Shown here piece after piece: positions 17,346-26,860 of a stretch of 46,010 nt of DNA. The translations under genes and the position numbers were made by a program. Origin of the DNA: Pseudonocardia xinjiangensis (GTDB taxonomy: Bacteria; Actinomycetota; Actinomycetes; Mycobacteriales; Pseudonocardiaceae); the NCBI RefSeq assembly GCF_012911925.1, contig NZ_JAAXKY010000047.1, positions 1-46,010 on the forward strand. Reading direction: 5' to 3'. The notes below the pieces were generated by a model, which ran no database searches, was not told the DNA's origin, and worked only from the letters and a program-made list of their open reading frames with translations. How positions within the stretch are numbered: the first letter of the stretch is position 1; each line of letters starts with the position of its first letter.

Positions 17346-17451
17346 GGCCGGGGCGGCTCAGCACATCGATGTCGACCCCGGATCGGGGTCGGCAACCCGG
17401 ACGCGCGGCGAAAGCCCGTCACCCACATTCGACTCTGCGGAAGTTGAGGCC

Positions 17452-19089
17452 ATGACGAACGACCTTCCGGGTGCACCTCTGCTCCGGATCGACGGTGACC
17501 TGCGCGAGGAGAGCCCGCTCCCGCACATCTGGTCGGAGTGCGTGGGCGCCGGACGGGCGAACGAGGCGCTGCGAGCGGACTGGCAGCAGCAGTTCGGCGA
17601 GGCGGTCGATGCCTGCGGATTTCGTTTCATCCGGTTTCACGGTGTCTTCCACGACGACATGTTCGTGTACCGGGAGAGCTATGGTCACGGATTCGGCCCG
17701 AACTCTCCCCTCGCTGCGCCGGTGTACACCTTCAGTTATGTCGACAAGGTGTTCGACTTCATCCTGGAGTCCGGGGCCCGTCCTTTCGTCGAGCTGGGTT
17801 TCATGCCCCGCGAGCTGGCGACGGTGCACGAGACGGTGTTCTGGTGGGGTGCGCACTGCAGCCCGCCCAAGGACATGGCTCGCTGGGTCGAGCTGGTCAC
17901 CCGCTCGGTCGAACACTGGATCGACCGGTACGGGCTCGCAGAAGTGCGCGAATGGCGATTCGAGGTGTGGAACGAGCCGAACCTGGTCCCGCACTTCTGG
18001 ACGGGAACGAAGACGGAGTACTTCGAGCTCTACGAGCAGACCGTGCTGGCGATCAAGAAAATTGATCCCGAGCTGAAGGTCGGCGGACCTTCCACGAGCG
18101 TCTTCGTGCCCGACGACCGCTACAAGGGCGAAGTCGAGGACCGCTCGGCGCAGCACGAGACGGCCGGGGCCCCGGACGTGGACGCGCTCGACTGGCAGCC
18201 GGTGTGGATCGAGGACTTCATCGACTGGTGCGCGGAGCGCGAACTCCCGATCGACTTCATCTCCACCCACACGTACCCGACCGACTTCGCGTACGGCGCC
18301 GACGGTGAAGCGGTGCACATCTCCCGCTATGCCGACGCGACGCTGGACGACCTCACCCTCCTGCGGGAACTCGTGGCGAAGAGCGAGTATCCGGACGCGG
18401 AGATCCACATCACCGAGTGGTCGACCTCGCCGTCGGCCCGCGACTTCATCCACGACACCTTGTTCGCGGCGACGTTCATCACCCGGACGTACCTGAAGTG
18501 CGCCACGCTTGCCGACTCGATCTCCTACTGGACCTTCACGGACGTGTTCGAGGAGGGCGGAGCCGGGCTCGGACCGTTCCACGGCGGGTTCGGGATCGTG
18601 AACGAGGCCGGGATCCACAAGCCCACTTTTCACGCATTCAGGATGCTCGAACAGCTCGGTGACCGACTGCTCCTCGCGGCGGCCGACGGCGTCGTGACCC
18701 GGGACAGCCGGACGTCCGCCGTGTCAGCGTTGTTCTTCAACTACCCCGACGACATGGCCATGAAGTCGCCTGGCTCGGCCAACTCGTATTCGGCGACGCG
18801 TGCCCTGGCCGGGGTGGGCCCGAACCGTAGGATCCGGCACTCGATCGGTGAACTCCTGCCGGGGAGGACTTTCCTGGTCGAAATTATGGACTGGGAGCAC
18901 GGGAACGTCGCCGAAGCTTGGTACAATCTCAGCTCCCCCCTCAATCTGTCTCGCACCGAGAGCAAGTACCTGAGCGAAGTCGCGGACTCGCTCCGCAGGT
19001 TTACGCTGACGGTGCCCGACAGCGGCACGCTCGAAATTGATGTCGACCTCTCGCCGTGGGCGGTGATGTCGGTGAGGCAAGCGACGTGA
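17452..19089 (+). CDS. Glycoside hydrolase family 39 (beta-xylosidase-like)
   Basis: Protein of 545 residues with no signal peptide, so cytoplasmic. The (beta/alpha)8 barrel shows GH39/clan A catalytic blocks: acid/base Glu175 in WRFEVWNEPN and nucleophile Glu322 in EIHITEWSTSP. FRFIRFHGVFHDDMFVY near residues 58-74 is another GH39 signature. The C-terminal region (about 400-545) is the beta-sandwich expected of the family. GH39 enzymes hydrolyse xylosides, or iduronides in animals. As the last gene of a LacI/ABC sugar locus it would cleave the imported oligosaccharide. The gap of 106 bp from the permease could hold a secondary promoter. Confidence 0.9.
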   Translation: MTNDLPGAPLLRIDGDLREESPLPHIWSECVGAGRANEALRADWQQQFGEAVDACGFRFIRFHGVFHDDMFVYRESYGHGFGPNSPLAAPVYTFSYVDKVFDFILESGARPFVELGFMPRELATVHETVFWWGAHCSPPKDMARWVELVTRSVEHWIDRYGLAEVREWRFEVWNEPNLVPHFWTGTKTEYFELYEQTVLAIKKIDPELKVGGPSTSVFVPDDRYKGEVEDRSAQHETAGAPDVDALDWQPVWIEDFIDWCAERELPIDFISTHTYPTDFAYGADGEAVHISRYADATLDDLTLLRELVAKSEYPDAEIHITEWSTSPSARDFIHDTLFAATFITRTYLKCATLADSISYWTFTDVFEEGGAGLGPFHGGFGIVNEAGIHKPTFHAFRMLEQLGDRLLLAAADGVVTRDSRTSAVSALFFNYPDDMAMKSPGSANSYSATRALAGVGPNRRIRHSIGELLPGRTFLVEIMDWEHGNVAEAWYNLSSPLNLSRTESKYLSEVADSLRRFTLTVPDSGTLEIDVDLSPWAVMSVRQAT

Positions 19090-19166
19090 GGTGCGTCCGC
19101 CGTTCGGTTTCCCGCGTCCGCCGAGATGGCATGGACCGATCCGGGCGTGCCGGCGGCGAGCAGTCC

Positions 19167-19394
19167 ATGACTGGCCTCACGTCGACCCCAGGCCTGGTGC
19201 TGCCGGCGGCCGCCTCCCGCTCGGCGGCCTACGCCGCGGTACGCGACCTGCTGCGCCGGCCCGATGCGCCGACCGCGCTTCTCTCGGCCACGGACCGAGC
19301 CGCCGTCGACGGGATCTGGGCGGCCCGGGACCTGGGCGTCGCGGTTCCCCGTGACCTCGCCGTCATCGGCATCGGCAACATCCCGAGGGCATGA
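19167..19394 (+). pseudogene. LacI-family sensor-domain fragment
   Basis: A 75-codon frame reads AAYAAVRDLLRRPDAPTALL, then ATDRAAVDGIWAARDLGVAV and PRDLAVIGIGN, the conserved region of LacI-type effector domains (A..LL...P.PTA....D..A.G...A....G..VP.D..V.G). It lacks the DNA-binding domain and is truncated after IGIGN, so it is a remnant. It is not a copy of the upstream LacI gene, because the residues differ throughout. Confidence 0.6.
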
Positions 19395-19659
19395 TGATCT
19401 CGCCGGCGCTCACCACCGCCGCGGGAGCCTCCGCCGTAGTTCACTCCCTCTGGCTTGATCCGCCCCGCGTCGAGCAGCCAGACAGGTCCGTCAGCGAGGG
19501 CGAGGTGAGTCACGATCCGGCAGCCGCCGAGGCGGCGCGCCACACGCCGGGCCGGCAGACGGCAGCAGTTGCTCCCGGTCGCCACATGATCGACGGTCGG
19601 TGCCCGTTCCTGGTTAGCCGCGCCCAGCCGTGCTCATCTCTTGATCAATCCACGTCTGC

Positions 19660-22600
19660 TCAAGACGTCGTTCGTTGTCGCGTGTGGACGGTGAGGTTCG
19701 CCTCCGGCAACGCGTTCCGGGTTGCGACGTCGTCGGTCACACCGTGCAGCTCGAAGGTCACTCCGCTCAGCGGGCGGAGCCGGACGAGATCAGCGGCGGG
19801 CACGGCATCGTGCACGACGAGCCGCTTCAGCGCGGGCAGCTCACCGAGCAACCGGACTTCCTCGACGCTGGGGATCCCGTTCACGATCAGCGTGTCCAGT
19901 CCCGTAAACCGCTCGATCCCTCGCAAGGAACGGTTTGTTGCGCGGCCGTCGAGGACGAGCTCGGTCAGCGGCAGGTCCGATGGCAGCACGCCCAGCCCGC
20001 GGTGGAGTGCGGGATGTCGGATCGACAGCCGCCGTAGCGGCGCGCCCGCGAGCGTCGAAAGCTCAGGAGCGCGCAGGCCGGCGAAGCGGCCGATCGTATG
20101 CAGGTGCAAGTCCTCGACACCGAGTCTGGCCAGCGCCGAGAAATCCCGCAGCCCGCTGTAGCCAGAGATCCGCAGGGTCCGTAGTTCCAGGCAGCCTTCG
20201 AGTCCCGTCAGGTCCTTGGCGACCTCGTTGGAGCGGATCTCCAGATGCCGCAACCGCGGGATCTTCGCGAGCGGGCGCACGTGGTCCCTGCCGCTGAGCG
20301 CGAAGTCGCCGATCAGCCGCACCGCGGTCAGTTTTTGGAGATGCGGCAGCCGGGCCAGCACATCCCAGCGGTGCACCTCCAGCACACGCTCCCCGAAGTC
20401 GACACGGGACAGTAAAGTGCGCGCGTATTTCTCCGAGTAGTCGAACTGGCGCCAGGCCCGGAGAAGTTCGTCGATCACCGCCCCGCGGTCGGTGTCGGTG
20501 AACGCTTCAATCTTGTCCCACGCCTCCTCGCCGCCGGTCATCGCGAGGGTGCGGATCACGTACGCGGCGACCCCGCCCCGGTCCACCCTTCTCTCGTCCG
20601 CGTACTTGCCGACCTCGATGGGCCCGGGCAGCAGATCCGCGACGAACGTGCCGGCCCTGGCCAGCATCTCCGCGTCCTGGAAGGAACGCGGCGGGATGAG
20701 CCGACGGACGGCCTCGAGCACATCGGTCCGCACCCGCTCCGGGTCGATCACGTCGACGTAGCCGAGTGACGCGGCGGCGAGCAGTTCCAGCCGGTGTGAG
20801 GTCTCCGAGTTCCTCGGCGTCACCCGGCTTGCCCGGTCGAGCATGCCCCGGAGCAGCTCACCGGCCTCGCGCGCCCGCGCCTGCGCGGCGGCCATGAACA
20901 CCACCTCGTTGAGCGAGTCGTCGTGCGCGTGGTCGATGAGATAGCGCAGCTCGCCGGCCTTGACGAGTTCACCCGCTGCGAGGAAGTCTCGGAAGGTCCG
21001 GTGAACGAATTCGATCTGGCCGTCGCGCTCGCGCAGCAGGCCGGTGCGTTCGAGCATGTGCCGCAGCACCTGCTCGGGCGCCAGCTCCCGGGCCTCCGGC
21101 CGCAGCCCGGACATCGCGCGGCCGAAGCGCCGGGTCGCCGTCTCGGTCCCGACCAGCAGTTCCGCGTTGCGGATCATCGGGGCCGCGAAGCGCTCCAGCA
21201 GGATGATCTTCTCCCGCGTGGACATCCGTAGCTCGTCCTCGACTTCGATGTTCCGCTGCACGTCCCACTGTCCCAGCAGCAGCTCCAGCGCCTTGTCCAG
21301 CAGCTCCTTGCGGCTCTGCGGCAGGTACATGTTCTCCTTGCGGTACAGGGCGCACAGCAGCGAGCACAGCAATGGGCTGGACACCAGGCCGCGCACGTCC
21401 GGCCGGGTGGCGAGGCTCTGCACGAGGCGCCGCTCGCAGCGACTGAGCCAGGCGCGCAGCTCCGGATCGGACTCCAGCTCCTGTGCGGCCTTGTACCAGT
21501 GGCCGATGAGGTTCTCCAGACCGTTCCTACTCAGGGGAAGCAGCTCGAAGCGGGCGAAGGAGGCGTCGGGCCACTCGTCGGGGACCGCGGACGGGCGGGT
21601 GCTGATCACGTACCGCGCCGACGGATAGGCCCGGACGAGGTTCGTCACCCAGGCCCGGACCTCTTCGCGCTTCTCCAGCAGGAGCTCGTCGACGCCGTCG
21701 ACCAGGATCACCGCGCGGCCCGAGCGCAGCACCGAGCTCACCCAGTGGTCCGGTTTCTCCCCCGCCAGCGGCCGGGCCGTGACGGCGACCAGCTCCTCGG
21801 GGTCGGGCAGCTGCCGGTTGCTGAACTGGCGGAGCGACACGAGGAACGGGATGTCGTCGCGCCACGGACCTTCACGGCGGTCGCGAACCGAGACCGCCGC
21901 GGTGTGCGCGAGCCAGTGCAGGAACGTCGTCTTGCCGGCGCCTGCACCGCCGAGCAGCAGGACCCGGCGCTCGGTGCCGATCGCGTCCGCGCTGTCCGTG
22001 CCCGCACCGGTCAGTTCGGGTCCGTCGACCGAACGCTGCCGCCGCGCGATCGACGGCGTGGTGTAGAAGTCGTCGAACGTGCGGAGCGCGCGGGATCGGC
22101 CCATGCTGACCTGGAACAGCTCGAACTTCGCGTGGTCATCGGCGACGTACTGGACGTACACCCGCTCGAACCGGGCTGCCTGGTCGTCCGGCCGGCGTAC
22201 GAGGTTGTTGACCTGGGTGGTGACGTCGCCGACCCGCTCGGCCGTTTCGGCGTGCAGGTTCCGCATCACCACGTCGATCCGCAGCGCCTGCTCCGCGATG
22301 CGGTGGCAGGTCTCCCGCAGCAGCCGGTCGTGCACCTCGCGGCCCGACCGGTCGAGACCGGCCGAGCGCAGCACCGGGCGCCCGGCGGTGCCGACGTGGT
22401 CGCAGAGCGCGTCCACGTTGACGAGCACGTGCGGCATCGTGGTCAGCTGATCGATCCTTGCGGCGCGGAGGGAGTCGGCCACCGCGGCCTGCGCCGCCGC
22501 CCACTCGTTGTCCGGCAGCCCGCCGAACTCGATCCGCCGCATCTCGGCGAGGCGGGGCGCGACCTCGTCCAGAACACGCTCGGGGTTCGCGAGTGCGTGT

Positions 22601-22710
22601 TCGCGTCCGACCTCGATAAGCCGGTCGCCCGCCCGCTCCACGCCCCACTCGTGCAGGGCGGCGAAGGTGGCACTGAGTGCCGCGAGCAATGCGGAGGAAA
22701 TCGGATCCAC
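19660..22710 (-). CDS. NACHT-domain STAND NTPase with leucine-rich-like repeats
   Basis: Protein of 1016 residues in three parts. Residues 1 to about 245 are mostly helical, resembling the N-terminal helical domains that precede bacterial NACHT modules. Residues about 248-420 are a NACHT P-loop NTPase: Walker A GGAGAGKTT (254-262), Walker B ILVDGVDELL (335-344) and the sensor strand VISTRP (368-373). A helical linker (HRTFRDFLAAGEL) follows. Residues about 770-985 contain irregular leucine-rich repeats (LRHLEIRSNEVAKDL, LRTLRISGYSGL, LDTLIVNGI, LKRLVVHDA). This is the architecture of animal NLR immune sensors and of bacterial NACHT defence proteins, where the C-terminus senses and the NTPase oligomerises. 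No effector gene is adjacent. Anti-phage function is inferred from the family. Confidence 0.88.
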   Translation of the reverse strand: MDPISSALLAALSATFAALHEWGVERAGDRLIEVGREHALANPERVLDEVAPRLAEMRRIEFGGLPDNEWAAAQAAVADSLRAARIDQLTTMPHVLVNVDALCDHVGTAGRPVLRSAGLDRSGREVHDRLLRETCHRIAEQALRIDVVMRNLHAETAERVGDVTTQVNNLVRRPDDQAARFERVYVQYVADDHAKFELFQVSMGRSRALRTFDDFYTTPSIARRQRSVDGPELTGAGTDSADAIGTERRVLLLGGAGAGKTTFLHWLAHTAAVSVRDRREGPWRDDIPFLVSLRQFSNRQLPDPEELVAVTARPLAGEKPDHWVSSVLRSGRAVILVDGVDELLLEKREEVRAWVTNLVRAYPSARYVISTRPSAVPDEWPDASFARFELLPLSRNGLENLIGHWYKAAQELESDPELRAWLSRCERRLVQSLATRPDVRGLVSSPLLCSLLCALYRKENMYLPQSRKELLDKALELLLGQWDVQRNIEVEDELRMSTREKIILLERFAAPMIRNAELLVGTETATRRFGRAMSGLRPEARELAPEQVLRHMLERTGLLRERDGQIEFVHRTFRDFLAAGELVKAGELRYLIDHAHDDSLNEVVFMAAAQARAREAGELLRGMLDRASRVTPRNSETSHRLELLAAASLGYVDVIDPERVRTDVLEAVRRLIPPRSFQDAEMLARAGTFVADLLPGPIEVGKYADERRVDRGGVAAYVIRTLAMTGGEEAWDKIEAFTDTDRGAVIDELLRAWRQFDYSEKYARTLLSRVDFGERVLEVHRWDVLARLPHLQKLTAVRLIGDFALSGRDHVRPLAKIPRLRHLEIRSNEVAKDLTGLEGCLELRTLRISGYSGLRDFSALARLGVEDLHLHTIGRFAGLRAPELSTLAGAPLRRLSIRHPALHRGLGVLPSDLPLTELVLDGRATNRSLRGIERFTGLDTLIVNGIPSVEEVRLLGELPALKRLVVHDAVPAADLVRLRPLSGVTFELHGVTDDVATRNALPEANLTVHTRQRTTS

Positions 22711-22985
22711 CCTGCGGCTCCCCTGGGTCCAGCCGAAAATCCAGTTTCACCACCGTATCCAACTCAGGGTGCCGCACTGGCAGCCCTCGGCAACCAGACC
22801 GTCCAGCGCACAGGCGCTGCGCCAACGATCGTCTCGTCGGACTGCGTAGAAGCCAGCTTGGCGTCCTTGTCCGGGTCTGTGCGGTCCTTCGGCTACGCCG
22901 TCGGCGCAGAGCGGCAGGGGGCACTGGGCGCAGGTCGGGCTCACCCCGCGTCGGGGCCCGGCTCGTCCGTGCGCAGTCGCAGTCG

Positions 22986-23252
22986 CCCCGCTGCGGCGTC
23001 GAATCCGCCCGCATCGCCCCGCTGCTCGGGCTGCCCACCTCGACCGTGCACGCGGTCCTGACCCGCCACCGACTGGCCCGCCTGGCTGGCTGGACCACCC
23101 CACCGGCACCCTGATCCGCCGCTACGAACGTGCCCGCCTCGGCGAACTCGTGCACGTGGATGTGAAGAAACTCGGCCGGCTCCGCGACGGCGGCGGCTGG
23201 CGCGTCCACGGCCGCGACAGCCACGAACGCCGCCGCTCCCGCTACGGGCCCC
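22986..23252 (+). pseudogene. IS481-family transposase fragment, frameshifted
   Basis: The first frame gives ESARIAPLLGLPTSTVHAVL and TRHRLARLAG. After a shift near 23095 a second frame gives GTLIRRYERARLGELVHVDV and KKLGRLRDGGGWRVHGR. These match consecutive blocks of IS481 transposases: the helix-turn-helix, then the start of the DDE domain with catalytic Asp in HVDVKK. The N-terminus and most of the catalytic domain are missing. Confidence 0.75.
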
Positions 23253-24264
23253 GGGTGCTGATCGGATCACCGGGACTGGCACCGACCATCTGGGCTCTGG
23301 GCGGACATCAGAACCACGATCGCTGCGCGGGGGCGTCGGGGCTACCCCGGGGAGCACGGGACGACGCTGCAGGCCCGCCTCTGAAATACATTCCCGTACC
23401 CGCGTTGGAGGCACCTGTCATGCGCGCATTCGTCGGCCTCGAGCCCCTGCCCTCGCACGTTCAGCAGTCTGCAGGTCTTGACTTCCGGCGGAGCGAATCG
23501 GCAACCGGTCGACACCGCTGCCGTCGGTGGAACGTGGCCGTGGTGGTGCACCGTTGGCGGTGGTGTGCCGGCGCAGGAGTCTCAGAGCGTGGACAGTCCG
23601 GAGCGGGAGTGACGGCGGCGTGGTCGGGCCGTCCCGTTGCGACGGCGATGTGGACGCCTGACGTGTCCGGAGCCTTCGACGGCAAGCCAGCCGGCGGTCG
23701 CTTGTCCTTCAAGGGTCTTGTGGCAGGCGAACAGCGGTGCGTTCGGGGAGCGGAACCCGCAGGATCGGCGCAAGTGCCGCGAAGTTACGCGAACTTCTCG
23801 GACGGGAATCGACCGAGGAGCTGGTCGACCCGTAACGGGCACTCCGCGGAGGCCAGTGGCGGCACCAACGTGCGCAAGATCGTTGGGCGCAGGGCCGGAC
23901 TTCGGGCAGGGCACCAACCTGCGCAAGATCTGCGGGTGGCGACGCCACCGGTCCCCGGCCGGCCCTCGGCGATCCGGCTGCGGAACGCCTGATCGTCAAC
24001 CACCACCGGTTCGTGCTGCCCAACGGGACGCGGGACATGGCATCGCCCGCGTGGACGAGCCCGGCGCGCTCGCCGAGTGGGCGTGGCGACGGTCGAGGGA
24101 TGCCCCGAGCCGTTCTTCGGCTGGGAGCTCGAGACCGGCGGTATCGTGTGCGCGTCCTCGCAGGCAACTGACGTGGGGCGACCGACGAGGGCTGCAACGG
24201 CCGCTCCGGTGGGTGTGTGGTCGCGGTCGACGGTTGGCGGACCGCACGATCGATGGGAGCGAGG
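23253..24264. other. Gene-free stretch
   Basis: About 1 kb with many overlapping arginine/proline-rich frames on both strands and no recognisable domain. It contains a short direct repeat (23862-23931). It lies between the IS481 remnant and the GntR regulator, so it is probably degraded accessory DNA plus the regulator's promoter. Confidence 0.45.
23862..23931. repeat. Two short direct repeats 49 bp apart
   Basis: The block gcaccaac.tgcgcaagatc occurs at 23862 and again at 23911 with one mismatch. No third copy was found nearby. Its function is unknown. Confidence 0.5.
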
Positions 24265-24957
24265 ATGCCGCGGGTGTCACCGTCGAAGCCGGCCGGCCGG
24301 GCCACCGCAACGGTCCTCTCGACCCTGCGCGCAGCCATCCTGAGCGGTGACCTTGGCCCCGGCGAGCAGATCCGGCAACAGCTGTGGGCCGACCGCACCG
24401 GTGTCAGCCGGCCACCGCTGCGCGAGGCGCTCGAGATCCTCACCAACGAGGGCCTGCTCGTGCACGGGCTCAACCAGGGCTACTTCGTCGCGAAGTTCAA
24501 CCGCGACGAGATGGAGCAGCTCTACACGATGCGCCTGCTGCTGGAGCGCGAGGCGCTCGAGGAGATCGAGTGGCCGAGCGAGGCCCAGCTCGCGGAGCTG
24601 GAGAACGTCGCCGACGACATCGAGCAGCACGCTCGCTCCGGGCGTCCCGACATCGCCCTCCAGGAGCTCGCCGAGTTCTACCTCGGGATCTACGAGCTGT
24701 CTCCCAAGAAGCTGATCGTCGAAGAGGTCAAGCGGCTGTGGGTGCGCACGGCTGCCTACCGCTCGCTGAGCGTCGACGTCAGCAGTGACCCGGGTCGATC
24801 GGGCCAGCGGCTGCACGTGATCGTGGACGTCCTGCGGGCCAAGGACCTTCCCCGGCTGCGGGAGCTGCTGCTGCGACCGACGCTGCGCGGGCGGTCCGGG
24901 GTGGCCGTGGGGAGCCACGTCATGCCGTCCGGGCCCGGCCGTCGCGCCGCCGGATAG
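24265..24957 (+). CDS. GntR-family transcriptional regulator (FadR/FCD-like)
   Basis: Protein of 230 residues from ATG 24265, chosen because gggagcgagg just upstream is a good ribosome binding site. The winged helix-turn-helix (about 12-75) reads LRAAILSGDLGPGEQIRQQL, TGVSRPPLREALEILTNEGL and VHGLNQGYFVAKF. The C-terminal helical domain (YTMRLLLEREALEEIEWPSE onward) is of the FCD type that binds carboxylic-acid effectors. It precedes and co-directs with the Rieske oxygenase cluster and is its probable regulator; a palindrome between candidate promoter elements is listed at 25002-25021. Confidence 0.88.
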   Translation: MPRVSPSKPAGRATATVLSTLRAAILSGDLGPGEQIRQQLWADRTGVSRPPLREALEILTNEGLLVHGLNQGYFVAKFNRDEMEQLYTMRLLLEREALEEIEWPSEAQLAELENVADDIEQHARSGRPDIALQELAEFYLGIYELSPKKLIVEEVKRLWVRTAAYRSLSVDVSSDPGRSGQRLHVIVDVLRAKDLPRLRELLLRPTLRGRSGVAVGSHVMPSGPGRRAAG

Positions 24958-25001
24958 CGCGCGTCCCTCCTGGCAGAAAGCCGCCGTCGGCACGGCGTCT
25001 A

Positions 25002-25021
25002 TTGACACCACCCATCAGTGG
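25002..25021 (+). promoter_or_regulatory. Candidate promoter/operator of the Rieske cluster
   Basis: ttgaca at 25002-25007 is a consensus -35 box. Seventeen bases later cacgat is a weak -10 candidate. Between them ccacccatcagtgg (25008-25021) is a short palindrome with CCAC/GTGG arms, in a suitable place for the GntR protein. The assignment is by position only. Confidence 0.35.
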
Positions 25022-25174
25022 CTTCACGATTGAAGACACTGCCGCCCACCATTCCACCACGGAGCGCCGGCAGGCGTTCGGCTCGATCTCGCGCGACGAC
25101 GCCCTCTGACCAGGTGTGACTTCGCGTGCTCTGGCGGCGATCACGGTCGTGAACCGTTCTTGCGGAGGAACTCG

Positions 25175-26503
25175 ATGCTGAGCCATGCCGACAACGAAAC
25201 GATCTGCCGCGTGGGCAGGGGCACGCCCATGGGCGACCTGATGCGCGAGTACTGGGTGCCGTTCGCTCTCGCGAAAGAGCTGGAGCCGGACTGCGACCCG
25301 GTGCGGATCATGTTGCTGGGCGAGCGGTTCCTGGCGATCCGGACGACGTCCGGCACCCCCGTGCTGATGGACGAGACGTGCCCGCACCGCGGCGCGTCGA
25401 TGTGGTACGCGCGCAACGAGAACGAAGGGATCCGCTGCGTCTACCACGGCTGGAAGTTCGACGGGACCGGCGCGTGCGTCGACATGCCGAACGAGCCGGT
25501 GGGCAGCAACTTCAAGGACAAGGTGCGGCTGCCCACCTACCCGGTCACGGAGGCAGGCGGCCTGGTGTGGGCCTACATCGGGTCCCGCCACACCCCGCCC
25601 CCGATGCCGTCTTTCGAGTGGTTCGACAACCCGGACGGCACGAGTGCGTCATGGGCGTTCCAGCGCGAGTGCAACTGGCTGCAGGCGCTCGAGGGCGACA
25701 TCGACACCAGCCACTTCGGGTTCCTGCACGTCGGCCACGCCGATCCCGAGGACGCTCCGGAGGGGTCGTTCCTCCGGTACACCATCGAGGACCGCGCCCC
25801 GCGGTACAAGGTGCTCGACACCGAGTTCGGAGCGACGTACGGCGCGTACCGCCCGGCGGGCTCGGAGGACAGCCTGTACTGGCGCTTCGCGCACTTCCTG
25901 TTCCCCTTCTACACGATGGTCCCGACCGGTGTGCTCGGCACGAAGTCGCAGCTGCGTGCGTGGGTGCCGATGGACGACACGCACACCATGGCGTTCCACT
26001 CCGCCCCGGCCGCGCGGCGCTACACGGCGCCGGCGTCGCAGAAGGTCGGGATCACCGAGCGGGAGGCCACGGCGACCGAGTTCCTTCCCAACACCTCGGA
26101 CTGGTTCGGCCGCTTCCGGATCACCGCGCGCGTGGAGAACGACCACCTCATCGACCGCGCGCTGCAGCGCAGCGGCGAGAGCTACACCGGTCTTGCCGGG
26201 GTGAACGTCGAGGACCAGGCCATCACCGAGAGCATGGGCCCGATCTTCGACCGCACCCGCGAGCACCTCGGCAGCTCGGACATCATGGTCATCCGGGTGC
26301 GTCGCCGGCTGCTCGCGGCGGCTCGCGCGCTCGCAGCGGAGGGCACCGTCCCGCCCGCGGTCGACGCCCCCGCGGTCTACCAGCAGCGTTCCGGGGGGAT
26401 CGTGCTGCCGGCCGACGCCGACTGGATGGAGGCGACCGCGGAGCTGCGCAAGGCGGGCGTCGAGCACCCCGAACTCGACCCCGCACTGGCCGGCGGGGCG
26501 TGA
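25175..26503 (+). CDS. Rieske non-haem iron oxygenase, alpha subunit (A)
   Basis: Protein of 442 residues. Rieske [2Fe-2S] ligands are Cys69 and His71 (CPHRG) and Cys88 and His91 (CVYHGW). The mononuclear iron site follows as Asp177-x2-His180-x4-His185 (DTSHFGFLH). ITESMGPIFDRTREHLG is a conserved C-terminal block of phthalate/vanillate-type oxygenases. Such enzymes hydroxylate or demethylate aromatic or related substrates with electrons from a reductase, which is not encoded nearby. The ATG at 25175 has ggagga six bases upstream and is preferred to the TTG at 25160. The gene leads directly into a HicB-like gene with a one-base gap. Confidence 0.92.
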   Translation: MLSHADNETICRVGRGTPMGDLMREYWVPFALAKELEPDCDPVRIMLLGERFLAIRTTSGTPVLMDETCPHRGASMWYARNENEGIRCVYHGWKFDGTGACVDMPNEPVGSNFKDKVRLPTYPVTEAGGLVWAYIGSRHTPPPMPSFEWFDNPDGTSASWAFQRECNWLQALEGDIDTSHFGFLHVGHADPEDAPEGSFLRYTIEDRAPRYKVLDTEFGATYGAYRPAGSEDSLYWRFAHFLFPFYTMVPTGVLGTKSQLRAWVPMDDTHTMAFHSAPAARRYTAPASQKVGITEREATATEFLPNTSDWFGRFRITARVENDHLIDRALQRSGESYTGLAGVNVEDQAITESMGPIFDRTREHLGSSDIMVIRVRRRLLAAARALAAEGTVPPAVDAPAVYQQRSGGIVLPADADWMEATAELRKAGVEHPELDPALAGGA

Positions 26504-26504
26504 G

Positions 26505-26762
26505 ATGCCGGAGACCACCACGGCACCCTCACTCGACGACCTGCTCCGGATCCCCTACGTCCTCGACGTCCAGGCGGTGGAGGTCGCGCCGGGGGAGTGG
26601 GCCTGCCGGGTCGGCTACGACGAGCTGCCCGGCTGTGTCGCGGAAGGGCGCACCCCGTTCGACGCGCTGACCCGCCTCGAGCGGTTGCGCGTCGAGATGG
26701 TCACCGAGCTGTACGAGCAGGGCAAGCCGGTCCCGGCGCCGCGCGCGCCGTTGCGCGTGTAG
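26505..26762 (+). CDS. Orphan HicB-like domain protein
   Basis: Protein of 85 residues. The sequence WACRVGYDELPGCVAEGRTP followed by FDALTRLERLR and EQGKPVPAP matches the HicB-like antitoxin fold (Y....ELPGCVAEG.T..EAL......W....E.G..IP.P). HicB proteins usually neutralise a HicA RNase, but no HicA gene and no C-terminal DNA-binding extension is present. It is translationally linked to Rieske oxygenase A (stop TGA, then ATG one base later) and lies 98 bp upstream of Rieske oxygenase B, so it may be a structural or regulatory accessory of the oxygenases rather than an antitoxin. That role is inference. Confidence 0.8.
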   Translation: MPETTTAPSLDDLLRIPYVLDVQAVEVAPGEWACRVGYDELPGCVAEGRTPFDALTRLERLRVEMVTELYEQGKPVPAPRAPLRV

Positions 26763-26860
26763 ACGCCAGCGCCCACCTGTTCCGACGATCCGGCCCGCCG
26801 CTGCGGTGCCCGGCGTGCCGCGCCACGCCCTGGATCCGGTCCGAGAGAAAGGCTCCGACA

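Noticed and set aside
21499..23061. 520-codon plus-strand open frame opposite the NACHT gene
   Set aside because: Arginine/valine/alanine-rich antisense shadow; the minus-strand NACHT frame has clear motifs.
26505..26762. Complete HicAB toxin-antitoxin system
   Set aside because: No HicA-like frame (short double-stranded-RNA-binding fold with the catalytic GSH-type His) is found on either side.
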